From NCBI GenBank assembly GCA_016199525.1, contig JACQGL010000238.1, forward strand, positions 1-43,219: a stretch of DNA of 43,219 bases. Direction: 5' to 3'. Position numbers and translations under genes: made by a program. Below are positions 15,179 through 24,127 of this stretch, piece after piece; positions within the stretch are counted from its first letter, which is position 1; each line of letters begins with the position of its first letter. This DNA is from Armatimonadota bacterium (lineage in GTDB: Bacteria > Armatimonadota > SYMT01 > JACQGL01). The notes beneath the pieces are model-generated. The model saw only the letters and a list, made by a program, of their open reading frames with translations, searched no databases and was not told the origin of the DNA.

Positions 15179-17413
15179 GTGTCCGGCAGACAGCGCCATA
15201 AACGGAACCCCCGCCTCGTAATATGGCGCCGGTGGGGCGACTGGCGGAAGCTGGCGGTCGGCGTGGTCACCGGGGGGCTGATCGCCCTGCTGCTGACCAC
15301 CCGGCTGGCGCCCGACAAAGTAAATCTACGCGTGGGGGATGCGGCGCGGGACGACATCAGAAGCCCGCGCTATTTGCAGTACCGGGACGAACGGGAAACA
15401 GACCGCCAGCGCCAGCTGGCTGCGGCGAGCGTGGTGCAGTACAGCACCATCCCCGACGCCGCCGTGCGGGTGGATCAGCGCATCAACCTGTTCTTCCAAC
15501 AGGCCAGCCAGCTGCGTGTGCGCGACAGGGGAGGCTCGCTGGATGAGCAGGCGCGGGTGCTGCAGGCGAGCGCGCCTCCTGGTCTACCCGTGACCTCCAT
15601 CCGCCAGGCGCTCTTGCTGGCCCCCGCCCGTCGCCAGAAGGTGGCACAGGCGGCGCGCCAGCTCGCCCGCGAGGGGATGTCCGGGCCGGTGCGCCGCAAC
15701 ACGGATGACCTCTCACGCACGCAGGCGCTGCTCCGGGCCCGGGCCGCCGCCCTGCCTCTCTCTCCCACGGAGAGAGAGCTGACGGGCGAGGTGGCCGCCC
15801 TATCGCTCGAGCACAATCTCCTCCTGAACGCCGAGGAGACAGCGAGGGCGCGCGAGCGGGCCCGCCAGTCCGTGCCCCCCGTGGTGGCGGAGATCCGCGC
15901 GGACGATATCCTCATCCACAAGGGCGAGATCGTCACCGCCGAGCATCTGGAGCTGCTGGAGCGCCTGGGCCTCCGCCAGCCGCGCACGCCGTCGGAGACG
16001 CGGGTGTACCTCGCTCTCCTCGGCTTCGGGCTGGTAGTCCTGTTCGGCAATTACCTCTATCAGTTCCATCTGCGCCTGTTCCGCGATCTCCGCGCCCTGG
16101 TGCTCATCTCGGTCGTCACCATCGGCTGTCTGTTTATCTTCCGTCTGGGCAGCGCCGCGCTGGGGCTCAAGCTCTCCGGCGATCAGATGGGTTACGTGGG
16201 AATGATGTGCTCCGCCCTGGCAGCAATGCTGGTTGCGGCGCTGCTGAGCCCCCAGGTGGCGGTGTTCGTGGGCATGGCGATGGCGTTCCTCACCGCCCTG
16301 CTGGTGGATAATCAATTGAAGTTCGCCATGGTGGGGCTGGTCAGCAGCCTGGCAGGAGTGCAGGCGGTGACCAACATCCGCGATCGCGCGGGAATCCTGC
16401 GAGCCGCGCTGGCCGTCTGCGTCGCGAACGTGCTCGTCATCCTCGTAGCGCACGGCGCCACGGTCCGGTACTCCTGGCCCGAGCTGGGCGTCGGAGTGGC
16501 ATGGGGGATGATTGGCGGTCTGGCATCGGTGTTCCTGTTCGTTCCCGCCGCGGCGCTGCTGGAACGACCGTTCGGCCTGACCACCCATCTCCGACTGCTG
16601 GAGCTGTCGGATCCGAATCACCCGCTCCTGCGCCGACTGGCAATGGAAGCACCAGGCACCTACGCGCACAGCATCGTGGTGGGCAATCTCAGCGAGGCGG
16701 CGGCCAAGGCAATCGGAGCCGACGCGCTCTTTGCGCGAGTGGCTTCCTACTACCACGACATCGGCAAGGTGGTGCGGCCCCAGTTCTTCGTGGAAAACCA
16801 GACGGCAGAGAACCGGCACGCCCAGATCAACCCTTCCCTATCGTGCCTGGTGGTCACCGCACACGTGAAAGACGGCGTGCAGTTGGCGGAGCAGTCCCAC
16901 CTGCCGCCACCCATTGTTAACATCATCCGAGAGCACCACGGCACCTGCCTGATCAAGTACTTCTACCACCGCGCGATGCGCACCGGCAGCGAAGATCCTG
17001 CTCCGGGCCTGGAGTATCAGTTCCGCTACGAGGGTCCCCGGCCGCGAACCAAGGAATCGGGAATCATCATGTTGGCGGATGCGTCCGAGGCAACGTCCCG
17101 CACGCTCGAAAAGCCAACCCCAGGGCGCATGCGCGCCATGGTGGAAACGATCGTGCGCGACCGCCTCTCTGATGGCCAGCTGGATGAATGCGAACTGACG
17201 TTCAGAGATTTAGAAAAGATCATCACCACGTTCACGCGCACGCTATCGAGCATGCTGCACGCGCGCATCGAATATCCCGAGGCAGATACGACCGATCTGC
17301 TGCGGTGGGGTGCTGATGGAACTGCTGGTAAGGAACCGACTGCCGCGCTCCACGGCCTCTCCGATACCCCGGAGGGGGTTGCGGGTGCTCTTACAGAATC
17401 TCCTGGCGCTTGA
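15179..17413 (+). CDS. pgpH: 7TM-HD family cyclic-dinucleotide phosphodiesterase (PgpH type)
   Basis: A 744-residue membrane protein. It has an N-terminal membrane anchor (about residues 22-40), a large extracytoplasmic 7TMR-HDED domain to about residue 275, seven membrane helices (about 277-470) and a cytoplasmic HD domain. The HD residues are visible: H497 in YAHSIVVGNLSE, and H526-D527 in YYHDIGKVVRPQFFVENQ. Relatives (PgpH, YqfF) hydrolyse c-di-AMP to pApA; that activity is inferred. It starts with GTG at 15179 behind AGGAGGGG. The natural family end is near RIEYPEADTTDLL; the last 33 residues are encoded by DNA that also encodes the ybeY N-terminus in another frame. Confidence 0.92.
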   Translation: MSGRQRHKRNPRLVIWRRWGDWRKLAVGVVTGGLIALLLTTRLAPDKVNLRVGDAARDDIRSPRYLQYRDERETDRQRQLAAASVVQYSTIPDAAVRVDQRINLFFQQASQLRVRDRGGSLDEQARVLQASAPPGLPVTSIRQALLLAPARRQKVAQAARQLAREGMSGPVRRNTDDLSRTQALLRARAAALPLSPTERELTGEVAALSLEHNLLLNAEETARARERARQSVPPVVAEIRADDILIHKGEIVTAEHLELLERLGLRQPRTPSETRVYLALLGFGLVVLFGNYLYQFHLRLFRDLRALVLISVVTIGCLFIFRLGSAALGLKLSGDQMGYVGMMCSALAAMLVAALLSPQVAVFVGMAMAFLTALLVDNQLKFAMVGLVSSLAGVQAVTNIRDRAGILRAALAVCVANVLVILVAHGATVRYSWPELGVGVAWGMIGGLASVFLFVPAAALLERPFGLTTHLRLLELSDPNHPLLRRLAMEAPGTYAHSIVVGNLSEAAAKAIGADALFARVASYYHDIGKVVRPQFFVENQTAENRHAQINPSLSCLVVTAHVKDGVQLAEQSHLPPPIVNIIREHHGTCLIKYFYHRAMRTGSEDPAPGLEYQFRYEGPRPRTKESGIIMLADASEATSRTLEKPTPGRMRAMVETIVRDRLSDGQLDECELTFRDLEKIITTFTRTLSSMLHARIEYPEADTTDLLRWGADGTAGKEPTAALHGLSDTPEGVAGALTESPGA

Positions 17414-17771
17414 AGCAGTGTCCCCCAACGTCGAGGTTTCGGTTCTGTTCTGCACCGACGCGCTGATCCACGAACTGAACCGGCGCTATCGCGGTGTAGA
17501 CCGCCCTACCGATGTCCTCTCGTTCCCGCAGGAATCCCCCGCTCCTCCCGAGGGCCCCCATCCGCTGGGCGACGTGGTGATCTCCGTAGAAACGGCCGCG
17601 CAGCAGGCGGTGGAGCGAGGTCGCCCGCTCGACGAAGAGGTGGCTTGGCTGTTCCTGCACGGCGTACTGCATCTGCTCGGCTATGACGACGCCACCGCGG
17701 CAGAAGCGCGAGAGATGGACCAGCGAGCGCATCGCATTCTGGAGGCAACCCATGCTGCAAAAATCGGATAA
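17316..17771 (+). CDS. ybeY: Endoribonuclease YbeY with altered zinc site
   Basis: A 151-residue YbeY, a metal-dependent RNase acting in 16S rRNA 3' maturation and ribosome quality control. It begins MELLVRNRLPR, as the family does, and includes RYRGVDRPTDVLSFP and LGDVVISVETAAQQA. The zinc motif, normally HxxxHxxxxxH, is H115-G-V-L-H119-L-L-G-Y-D124-D125, so the third ligand is Asp rather than His. Asp can bind zinc, so activity is not excluded. ATG at 17316 is preferred over GTG at 17310. It overlaps the end of pgpH by about 100 bases; dgkA-pap2 follows with a 20-base overlap. The order rpsU-pgpH-ybeY-dgkA resembles Firmicutes. Confidence 0.9.
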   Translation: MELLVRNRLPRSTASPIPRRGLRVLLQNLLALEAVSPNVEVSVLFCTDALIHELNRRYRGVDRPTDVLSFPQESPAPPEGPHPLGDVVISVETAAQQAVERGRPLDEEVAWLFLHGVLHLLGYDDATAAEAREMDQRAHRILEATHAAKIG

Positions 17772-18570
17772 CGTCCGGCAGAAAGCCATCCGGACTCCGG
17801 AAGGAAGGAGTGGGGCCATCCGCCGGCACCCAAAGCGGGCGCGCGATAGCGTCCGCCACGCGGCGAACGGTATCTTCAGCGGCTTCCACTCCCAGCGCCA
17901 CCTGCGGATCCACTTCGTCCTGGGCGCCCTGGCGCTGGTAGCCGGTGTGGTATGGGGCCTGTCGCGGGCGGAACTGCTCATCCTGGTATTCGCCATCACC
18001 CTGGTCATTGTCTTCGAGCTGTTGAACACCGCCGTGGAGACAATCGTGGATATGGTAACAACAGCCTATCACCCGCAGGCGAAGCTGGCTAAGGATATCG
18101 CCGCGGGGGCAGTGCTGGTGGCGTCGATCAACGCCATGATCGTTGGGTTGCTTCTATTCATGGATGCAGAGCGGTTTCGAGCAGTAATCACCACGCCGCC
18201 CCGATCACCCCACCCGATGCACGCCCTGGTGGCGGCGTTTGGGTTAGTGGTGGTGCTGCTGATGGCCTGCAAGGCGCTGGGCGGCCGCGGCAGGTTCATG
18301 CACGGGGGTGTCGTCAGCGGACACGCGGCGTTGGGATTCTGCCTGACCACGATCATCTTGCTCGCTGTGCCGGAGAGCCCCCTGGTAGGCGCGCTGGGAA
18401 TTTTCCTGGCGCTGCTGGTAAGCCAGAGCCGGGTGGAAGCCGGCGTCCACTCCCTGCGCGAGGTGCTTCTGGGGGCGGCGCTGGGGGTTGCTGTTCCGGT
18501 GTTCGTCTACAAGGTGCTGCCGTTCGCGGTGGCGCTTGTCACCCGGCCCTTGAGCGGCGGGGTGGGGTAG
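17752..18570 (+). CDS. dgkA: DgkA-type lipid kinase fused to PAP2 phosphatase
   Basis: A 272-residue membrane protein of two parts. Residues about 20-145 are a DgkA-type diacylglycerol/undecaprenol kinase with three helices and the signature ELLNTAVETIVDMV, then KLAKDIAAGAVL. Residues about 150-270 are a PAP2-type phosphatase with the motif-2 core SGHAALGF and motif 3 SRVEAGVHSLRE. Motif 3 normally reads SRx5Hx3D, so the last acid is Glu here. Motif 1 is weak (KALGGRGRF). A kinase and a phosphatase on one chain suggest recycling of undecaprenol or diacylglycerol phosphates. I start at the ATG at 17752, with GGAGG (17741-17745) six bases upstream; an in-frame ATG at 17683 would place 23 unrelated residues inside ybeY. 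Confidence 0.88.
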   Translation: MLQKSDNVRQKAIRTPEGRSGAIRRHPKRARDSVRHAANGIFSGFHSQRHLRIHFVLGALALVAGVVWGLSRAELLILVFAITLVIVFELLNTAVETIVDMVTTAYHPQAKLAKDIAAGAVLVASINAMIVGLLLFMDAERFRAVITTPPRSPHPMHALVAAFGLVVVLLMACKALGGRGRFMHGGVVSGHAALGFCLTTIILLAVPESPLVGALGIFLALLVSQSRVEAGVHSLREVLLGAALGVAVPVFVYKVLPFAVALVTRPLSGGVG

Positions 18571-18830
18571 AGGCAGATTCGTGGGCATAGGTTCTGAACC
18601 ATCAAGTTGTCAAGAACGCCAACAGAACCACAGAATCGGGGAAGAGCTCCGTTGAATCGAGTTTCAACAGGACATCCTCCCATAGGGCGCAGAACTAGGT
18701 GTTAGCGGGGATGGATGCCCGGTAGCAATCTGCCATGGCAGTTACTATGGGCCACCTCTACAGGGGATCTTGGCACGCTTGCTTCTTGGCAGTTGAATTG
18801 TAATTAGAACCCTGCTTCGGGAGGCCTGGA

Positions 18831-20186
18831 TTGGATCCGGCGTTCTGGATCTGGGTGGCGGTACTCGCTTTTGCTCTGGCGGTGGCGGGGCAGGCGCTCC
18901 TTTCCTATTGGGAAACAGCGGTCATCAACGCGCGCCGCTCGCGGCTGGTGCAGATGGCGGACGAACACAGCCGTCGCGCCCGCGCCGCGGAAGCCCTGCT
19001 GGAACATTCCGAACGCTTTGAAACCGCCGCGCACGCGGCAGAGACGATCACCGAGGCGGTGGCCTACAGCGCCGCCGTGGCGGCCGGTCTGGCCATTGTC
19101 ATCGCCGCCCGACCGATGGATCCGGCGAAGGATGTTCTGCTCCCCGGCCTTCCGGCGGTGGTCATCGGGTTGCTGATCGCCGTCCCTATCGTCCTTCTGT
19201 TTGGCCAGACGATCCCCAAGGCGTGGGCCACCCGCGCCCCCGAGCGGGCGGTGCTCCTCTGGCTGCCGCTCATCCGCGGGTTCACGCTGGCGATGGCGCC
19301 CGTGGTGCTGCTGCTGGGGGGCATGGCACGCGTGTTCGCGCGGGCCGCAGGCGCACAGCCGAACATTGCCACCCGCGCCGCCCACACGGAAGAGGAGATT
19401 AAGTTCCTCGTCGAAGGCAGTGCCGAGGAAGGGGTGCTCGAAGAGGAGGAGAAGGAGATGATCCATTCCATCTTCGAGTTTACCGAAACGGTGGCGCGCC
19501 AGGTGATGGTGCCCCGCACCAGCATGAAGTGCCTGCCTGCCGATGCCACTGTGGACCAGGCCGTGGATCTCATCCTCCGCGAAGGCCACTCGCGCATCCC
19601 GATCTACGAGGAGACGGTGGATCGTATCATTGGCGTGATCCACGCAAAGGACCTGCTGCCCTACCTGCGCGAGGGCAAGGGAGACACCCCGGTGCGGGCG
19701 CTGATGCGGGAGCCGTTCTTCGTGCCTGAAGGGAAGAAGATCGACGAGCTGCTGCGCGAGTTCCGCGCCGCCCACACCCAGATGGCGATTGTCGTGGATG
19801 AGTTCGGAGGCACAAGCGGCCTGGTGACGCTAGAGGACGTGCTGGAGGAGATTGTGGGCGAAATCCAGGATGAATACGATGTGGAAGAAGCCCCCGTGCA
19901 GCCTGTGGACGAGCATACTGCGATAGTAGATGCGCGGCTAAGTATCAGCGATGTGAATGAAGCCCTGGGGCTGTCCCTACCGGAAGAGGAGTACGATACG
20001 CTCGGCGGGCTGGTGTTTGGCCTATTCGGGCGGATGCCCGCCGTAGGCGAGCAGGTATCGTTGAATGGGGTCGATTTCGTGGTGGAGCGCACCGACGGCC
20101 ACCGCCTGTTGAAGATCCGCGTCGTTCGCCACCATCCCGAGCATGAGGAAGCGGGAGGAGAGGCGCTGGGCCACGCCCAATCCTGA
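18831..20186 (+). CDS. CNNM/CorC (hemolysin C-like) membrane protein
   Basis: A 451-residue protein of the HlyC/CorC family. An N-terminal DUF21 region with several membrane helices spans about residues 1-170. A paired CBS module follows (MVPRTSMKCLPADATVDQAV, then SRIPIYEETVDRIIGVIHAK and MAIVVDEFGGTSGLVTLEDV). The C-terminal CorC_HlyC transporter-associated domain is about residues 360-440 (LGGLVFGLFGRMPAVGEQV). Members act in magnesium or other divalent-cation efflux; the true hemolysin role is not expected. It starts with TTG at 18831, with GGGAGG (18819-18824) six bases upstream. The preceding 260-bp spacer contains a 12-bp palindrome, CTGCCATGGCAG (18730-18741), and no gene. Confidence 0.92.
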   Translation: MDPAFWIWVAVLAFALAVAGQALLSYWETAVINARRSRLVQMADEHSRRARAAEALLEHSERFETAAHAAETITEAVAYSAAVAAGLAIVIAARPMDPAKDVLLPGLPAVVIGLLIAVPIVLLFGQTIPKAWATRAPERAVLLWLPLIRGFTLAMAPVVLLLGGMARVFARAAGAQPNIATRAAHTEEEIKFLVEGSAEEGVLEEEEKEMIHSIFEFTETVARQVMVPRTSMKCLPADATVDQAVDLILREGHSRIPIYEETVDRIIGVIHAKDLLPYLREGKGDTPVRALMREPFFVPEGKKIDELLREFRAAHTQMAIVVDEFGGTSGLVTLEDVLEEIVGEIQDEYDVEEAPVQPVDEHTAIVDARLSISDVNEALGLSLPEEEYDTLGGLVFGLFGRMPAVGEQVSLNGVDFVVERTDGHRLLKIRVVRHHPEHEEAGGEALGHAQS

Positions 20187-20314
20187 AACAGGGAGCGGCG
20201 CCGGGGCCATCTCCGGAAGATGCGAGGCCATCTGCACCGCGGCATCCGGGGCGGTACGCCCAGCGATTGACGCCCAAACCCCAACACCTGAAGATCTGAA
20301 CACCCAACCAGACA

Positions 20315-21280
20315 ATGCGTCTTCTCACCTTCGACGTGGGCGGCCAGACTCGCCTCGGCGCTGAGCATCGCGGCCGCATCATCGACTTGCAGAACGCTGC
20401 CAGCCTAAGAGAGCTGGCGCAGCACGGCCTTTCGGCGGCGAACGCGGTCGCGGAGCGACTCCCCGCCGACACGCTCGCCTTCCTCGAACGAGGGGAGAGC
20501 GCCCTCACCGCCGCCCGCGAGACCCTGGGCTGGATTCAGGATTGGCCGGCCGATATTTGGTACGCCCTGGATGGACAGAGCGCGGTGATCTACCGCGAGG
20601 ACCAGGTGCGGCGGCGCGCGCCCATCCTCCGACCGCCCAAGATCATCTGTCTGGGTCTCAACTACCGGGACCACGCCGCCGAAAGCGGCATGCCGGTCCC
20701 TAAAGAACCTGTCCTGTTCTCCAAGTACGCCACCAGCGTCATCGGGCCCGACGAGCCGATCCGCTTGCCGACGGACAGCACGGAGGTAGACTACGAAGCC
20801 GAGCTGGTGTTCGTGATCGGCAAGCGCGGACGTTACATCCCCGCGGCGGAGGCAATGGCTTACGTCGCCGGCTACATGTGCGGTCACGACGTCAGCGCTC
20901 GCGATTACCAGCTGCGCCGGGGCGGCGGCCAGTGGATGGCCGGCAAAACGTTCGATACGTTCGCGCCGATGGGGCCGGCGCTGGTGACCGCGGACGAGAT
21001 CCCCGACCCCAACGCACTGGCCCTATCCTGCCGGGTGAACGGCGAAACGCTCCAGAACTCCAGCACGCGAGAGTTCGTGTTCACGGTTGCCCAGGTGGTC
21101 TCTTATCTCTCCGGAATCATGACCCTGGAGCCGGGCGATGTGGTGTTCACCGGCACGCCGCCGGGCGTCGGATTCGCGCGCCGGCCGCCCGTACTCCTCC
21201 AGGACGGGGATGTGGTGGAGATCGAAGTCGAGCGGATCGGAGTCCTGCGGAACCCCGTACGGGCGGATAGGCGGGGATAG
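20315..21280 (+). CDS. Fumarylacetoacetate hydrolase family protein
   Basis: A 321-residue FAH-family enzyme (2-keto-4-pentenoate hydratase/acylpyruvase-like). The N-terminal domain is about residues 1-100. The catalytic domain starts at ICLGLNYRDHAAESGMPVP. The metal ligands are in DYEAELVFVIGK (the E-x-E pair), and the conserved GHDVSARDYQLR block contains the Asp. The C-terminal core is MTLEPGDVVFTGTPPGVG. The family cleaves C-C bonds or hydrates keto acids with Mg2+ or Mn2+; the actual substrate (acylpyruvate, oxaloacetate or a sugar-acid derivative) cannot be told. The start MRLLTFDVGGQTRLG is normal. It lies 128 bp after the CorC gene with no clear functional link. Confidence 0.9.
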   Translation: MRLLTFDVGGQTRLGAEHRGRIIDLQNAASLRELAQHGLSAANAVAERLPADTLAFLERGESALTAARETLGWIQDWPADIWYALDGQSAVIYREDQVRRRAPILRPPKIICLGLNYRDHAAESGMPVPKEPVLFSKYATSVIGPDEPIRLPTDSTEVDYEAELVFVIGKRGRYIPAAEAMAYVAGYMCGHDVSARDYQLRRGGGQWMAGKTFDTFAPMGPALVTADEIPDPNALALSCRVNGETLQNSSTREFVFTVAQVVSYLSGIMTLEPGDVVFTGTPPGVGFARRPPVLLQDGDVVEIEVERIGVLRNPVRADRRG

Positions 21281-21416
21281 GCTTCACCACGGAGGGGAGA
21301 GAAAGGGATACAACAGTCCTGGTCTCTCCTATACACTACATTCTGTGGTGCCTATTCCGTGATTCCTGTGTCTCCCGGGTGGAAAACAGCTGTATCGGTA
21401 ACGCGGAGGGATGAAG

Positions 21417-22943
21417 GTGGAGCCGGAAGAGGAAACCCTCGATACGCGCGGTCGCAACATCACGCTCGCGGTGTTCGGGGCCATCGTGGTCCTGATCACC
21501 GGATTAGTGATCAACAACTACCGCATCAAGGCGAGCCAGATCGCGGCGATGCGCGGTTACAACGTTGACCAGCGGGTAGCCGCGGCCAGAGCGATGATGG
21601 CGCGCGGCGACGTGGCCGAACAGATTCAGGGGGAGCCCGCCTCCGTGCGGATGGTGGCGGTGCGCGCCCTAGAGGAAGTGGGTGATTCCGAAGCGGCGAA
21701 GAAGCTGATCCCGCTTATGAAAGACAGCGACCACCCGGTCCGCGAGTTCGCTATCCAGGCGCTCATGCAACTCGGACCGGCTGCGGCTCTGGAGGCCGCT
21801 GTCGAAGCCCTGGGTGATACGGACGACAACATCAAGCAGGGCGCGGAGAGGGTGTGCGCCTCGTTTGAAGGCCGGGCGATCGATCCGCTCATTGGCAAAC
21901 TCGGCACTGGCTCCCGGGTAAGCGCCGCGAATGCGCTGCACGCGATTGCGAGTGCGAAGCAAGCATACAAAACCGAGGTCGTCCGCAAGACGATTCCCTT
22001 CCTGGATGTGCCGCCTCCAGGCCGGGAGGCGACCTATCAGAGCCAGTACGACGAAGACACCCAGAACAACGCCATCGCTCTCCTCGATTGGCAGGCAGCG
22101 GTCGAGGCCGTGGATCCGCTGATCGCTAAGCTGAACCGCCGCGCCACACGCCGGGCCGCGGTCGGCGCCCTGGGACGTATCGGCGATCCCCGCGCTACCG
22201 CGCCGCTGCTCCGTCTGCTTCCCGAGGACGAGACGCTGCGGGTGGAGATTGTGCTGGCGCTGGGGCAAATCGGCAGCCCGGAGGCGGTGCCCGACCTGGT
22301 CGAGCACGGTCTGGGGGGCGTGAGTGAGACGGTACGACAGGCAGCGGCGGATGCGCTGCGGCGCATCGGCGGGCCGGCGGTCCCCACGTTGATTAACGCG
22401 CTGAAGGACGCGAATGCCTATCGGCGGGCAGGTGCGGCCAGCGCCCTGGGGGGAATGAAAGACCAGCCGGCGGCGATCCAGGCCGCAGTGCTCGCCCTCT
22501 CCGATCCAGACGAGAAGGTGCGCGAAGCCGCTGCCCGGGCGCTGGGGGAGAGTGGGTCGGCCGCGGTAATCCTCGCGCTGATCCGTGCGTTCGATGACCC
22601 GAGCGGTCGCGCGGCCGCCGAGGCGGCGCGCTCCGCTGCCGCATTCGGTACGCGCGCCACGGGGTCTCTCATCGCCGCGCTGGCCGACCCCCGGCCTGCC
22701 CACGTCTACTGGGCCACCGAGGCGCTGCTGCTCATCGGTCCGCAGGCCGTCCGCCCGCTCACTGCGGCGCTGCAGGATGCGGAGCCCCACATCGCGCGCT
22801 GGGCAGCGAAGCTACTCGGCGATCTGGGCGATCCCTCCGCAGTGGCTGCCCTCCGGCGGGTAGCGCAAAGTCGCCAGGAGCCAGAAGTCGCCTACGCCGC
22901 CCGCACCGCCCTCCGCCGGTTGGGTGAGACGGGAGAGTCGTGA
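21417..22943 (+). CDS. Membrane-anchored HEAT-repeat protein
   Basis: A protein of 508 residues if started at the GTG at 21417, or 510 if at the ATG at 21411. A single membrane helix near residues 18-36 (ITLAVFGAIVVLITGLVI) is followed by about 14 HEAT/PBS-lyase-like repeats. They show the recurring 'VRxxAAxALGxIGDPRAxxPLxxAL' pattern (for example TRRAAVGALGRIGDPRATAP and VREAAARALGESG). Such solenoids bind proteins; no catalytic site is seen. GGAGGG touches the ATG at 21411 with no spacing but is a proper seven bases before the GTG at 21417, so I prefer GTG. The solenoid probably faces outside the cytoplasmic membrane. It converges with the cytochrome-barrel gene, ending 14 bp before it. Confidence 0.88.
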   Translation: MEPEEETLDTRGRNITLAVFGAIVVLITGLVINNYRIKASQIAAMRGYNVDQRVAAARAMMARGDVAEQIQGEPASVRMVAVRALEEVGDSEAAKKLIPLMKDSDHPVREFAIQALMQLGPAAALEAAVEALGDTDDNIKQGAERVCASFEGRAIDPLIGKLGTGSRVSAANALHAIASAKQAYKTEVVRKTIPFLDVPPPGREATYQSQYDEDTQNNAIALLDWQAAVEAVDPLIAKLNRRATRRAAVGALGRIGDPRATAPLLRLLPEDETLRVEIVLALGQIGSPEAVPDLVEHGLGGVSETVRQAAADALRRIGGPAVPTLINALKDANAYRRAGAASALGGMKDQPAAIQAAVLALSDPDEKVREAAARALGESGSAAVILALIRAFDDPSGRAAAEAARSAAAFGTRATGSLIAALADPRPAHVYWATEALLLIGPQAVRPLTAALQDAEPHIARWAAKLLGDLGDPSAVAALRRVAQSRQEPEVAYAARTALRRLGETGES

Positions 22944-22957
22944 CGGTCGGCGGCGGT

Positions 22958-24127
22958 TCAGAACATCCCCCGCGCGGCCAGCACGAACGTCCGCTCCCCC
23001 TTCCGCTGCACGACTTCCGCCGATAGCCGCAGCCACATCCAGGGTTTCTCGAACGGCTCGTAGGTGACGCCGAGCGCCGGCGCCACCTCGTCCCGCTGGC
23101 CGCCCAGCACCTCCAGCCGGCCGGTGACCGCCAGCATGTGGGTGAGTACCCAGTCGGCCTCCAGAGATAGGCGCCGCGTGCTGCCCCGCCTGTCGTGCCC
23201 AATGGCGCCGGCGGCAAGGAGGTACAGGTTCGGGCGCAGTTCGTGGGTGCCGATCAGGCCCTCCAGGTGGTCGCCCGCGTGGGTGAATGCGAACACGCCC
23301 AGCGTGGTGTAGCCCCGTCGGTGGAAGGCGTGGAGGTACGGCCCCAGGGGGCCGCGCAGGCTGGCGTCAGAATTGAGGGCCAGACGCCCGCGGAACGGCA
23401 TCCCCACCTGCAGGTAGCTGCCGTCCGCCGCGCCCCGGTACTCCATCTCCGCCATCTCCCGCGCGTTTTCGGGGTCCTCGGTGGCCAGGTGGCCGGAGGT
23501 CCGCTTTCCCCGGTGGTCGAAGAAGTCCAAGCGCAGGCCGGGCATCGCTTCGGTAAAGGAGAACTCGTTCACCTGATCCGATATCGCCGCGGGCAGGGAA
23601 TCGGTCAGGCTGTTCACCGGATCCCACTGGAACGTCAGCGGGGTCATCTGCCCGAAGGCAAGCGCCCACTGCCCTCGCCGCCCTACCACGGGGAGCGCCG
23701 CGAACGCATTCTCCAGGCCCCAGTCGCGCTCCTTCTCCTCCGTGGTTACACCGATTGTGTTGAGGAAGAAGCCGCCCTGACGTTGCCTGCTAACCTGAAA
23801 TCCGTCGGTGAGAAAGAATTCCAGCTCGCGGAACTTCGCAGTGGTTGTATCTTCCGTCCGGTTGTCCTCCAGGCTATACTCGGCGATCCCTGATATCGGG
23901 AACCGCTTGAAATGATCGTTCCGCGGCGGCGGCTCGGCTCCGGGCCAGTTGAAGTAGTTCGCCTGGAACGCCAAGCCGAACTGGTTCAGCCGCGGCGGGA
24001 CGGAATGGCACTGATGGCAGTCCACCCCGTACTGCCGGGCGAACTTGGGGACGGCGTAGGATGGCCCCGCGACCATCACGAACACCGCGCATAGCCACGG
24101 CCACAGAAAGGCATCACGGTGTTTCAT
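22958..24127 (-). CDS. Monoheme c-type cytochrome / outer-membrane barrel protein
   Basis: A 389-residue exported protein. A signal peptide (residues 1-25, ending GPSYA) is followed by one c-type heme site, C37-H-Q-C-H41, in FARQYGVDCHQCHSVPPRLN. The segment after it (QFGLAFQANYFNWPG) resembles the 'PxLNxFGxxFxxNGY' phrase found after the heme site in outer-membrane cytochrome-like proteins of other bacteria. From about residue 80 on, alternating hydrophobic strands rich in aromatics run to a C-terminal Phe, as in outer-membrane barrels. A barrel with a heme plug could conduct electrons or sense redox state; this is inference. No other cytochrome or maturation genes are nearby. No Shine-Dalgarno sequence is obvious. 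Confidence 0.75.
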   Translation of the reverse strand: MKHRDAFLWPWLCAVFVMVAGPSYAVPKFARQYGVDCHQCHSVPPRLNQFGLAFQANYFNWPGAEPPPRNDHFKRFPISGIAEYSLEDNRTEDTTTAKFRELEFFLTDGFQVSRQRQGGFFLNTIGVTTEEKERDWGLENAFAALPVVGRRGQWALAFGQMTPLTFQWDPVNSLTDSLPAAISDQVNEFSFTEAMPGLRLDFFDHRGKRTSGHLATEDPENAREMAEMEYRGAADGSYLQVGMPFRGRLALNSDASLRGPLGPYLHAFHRRGYTTLGVFAFTHAGDHLEGLIGTHELRPNLYLLAAGAIGHDRRGSTRRLSLEADWVLTHMLAVTGRLEVLGGQRDEVAPALGVTYEPFEKPWMWLRLSAEVVQRKGERTFVLAARGMF

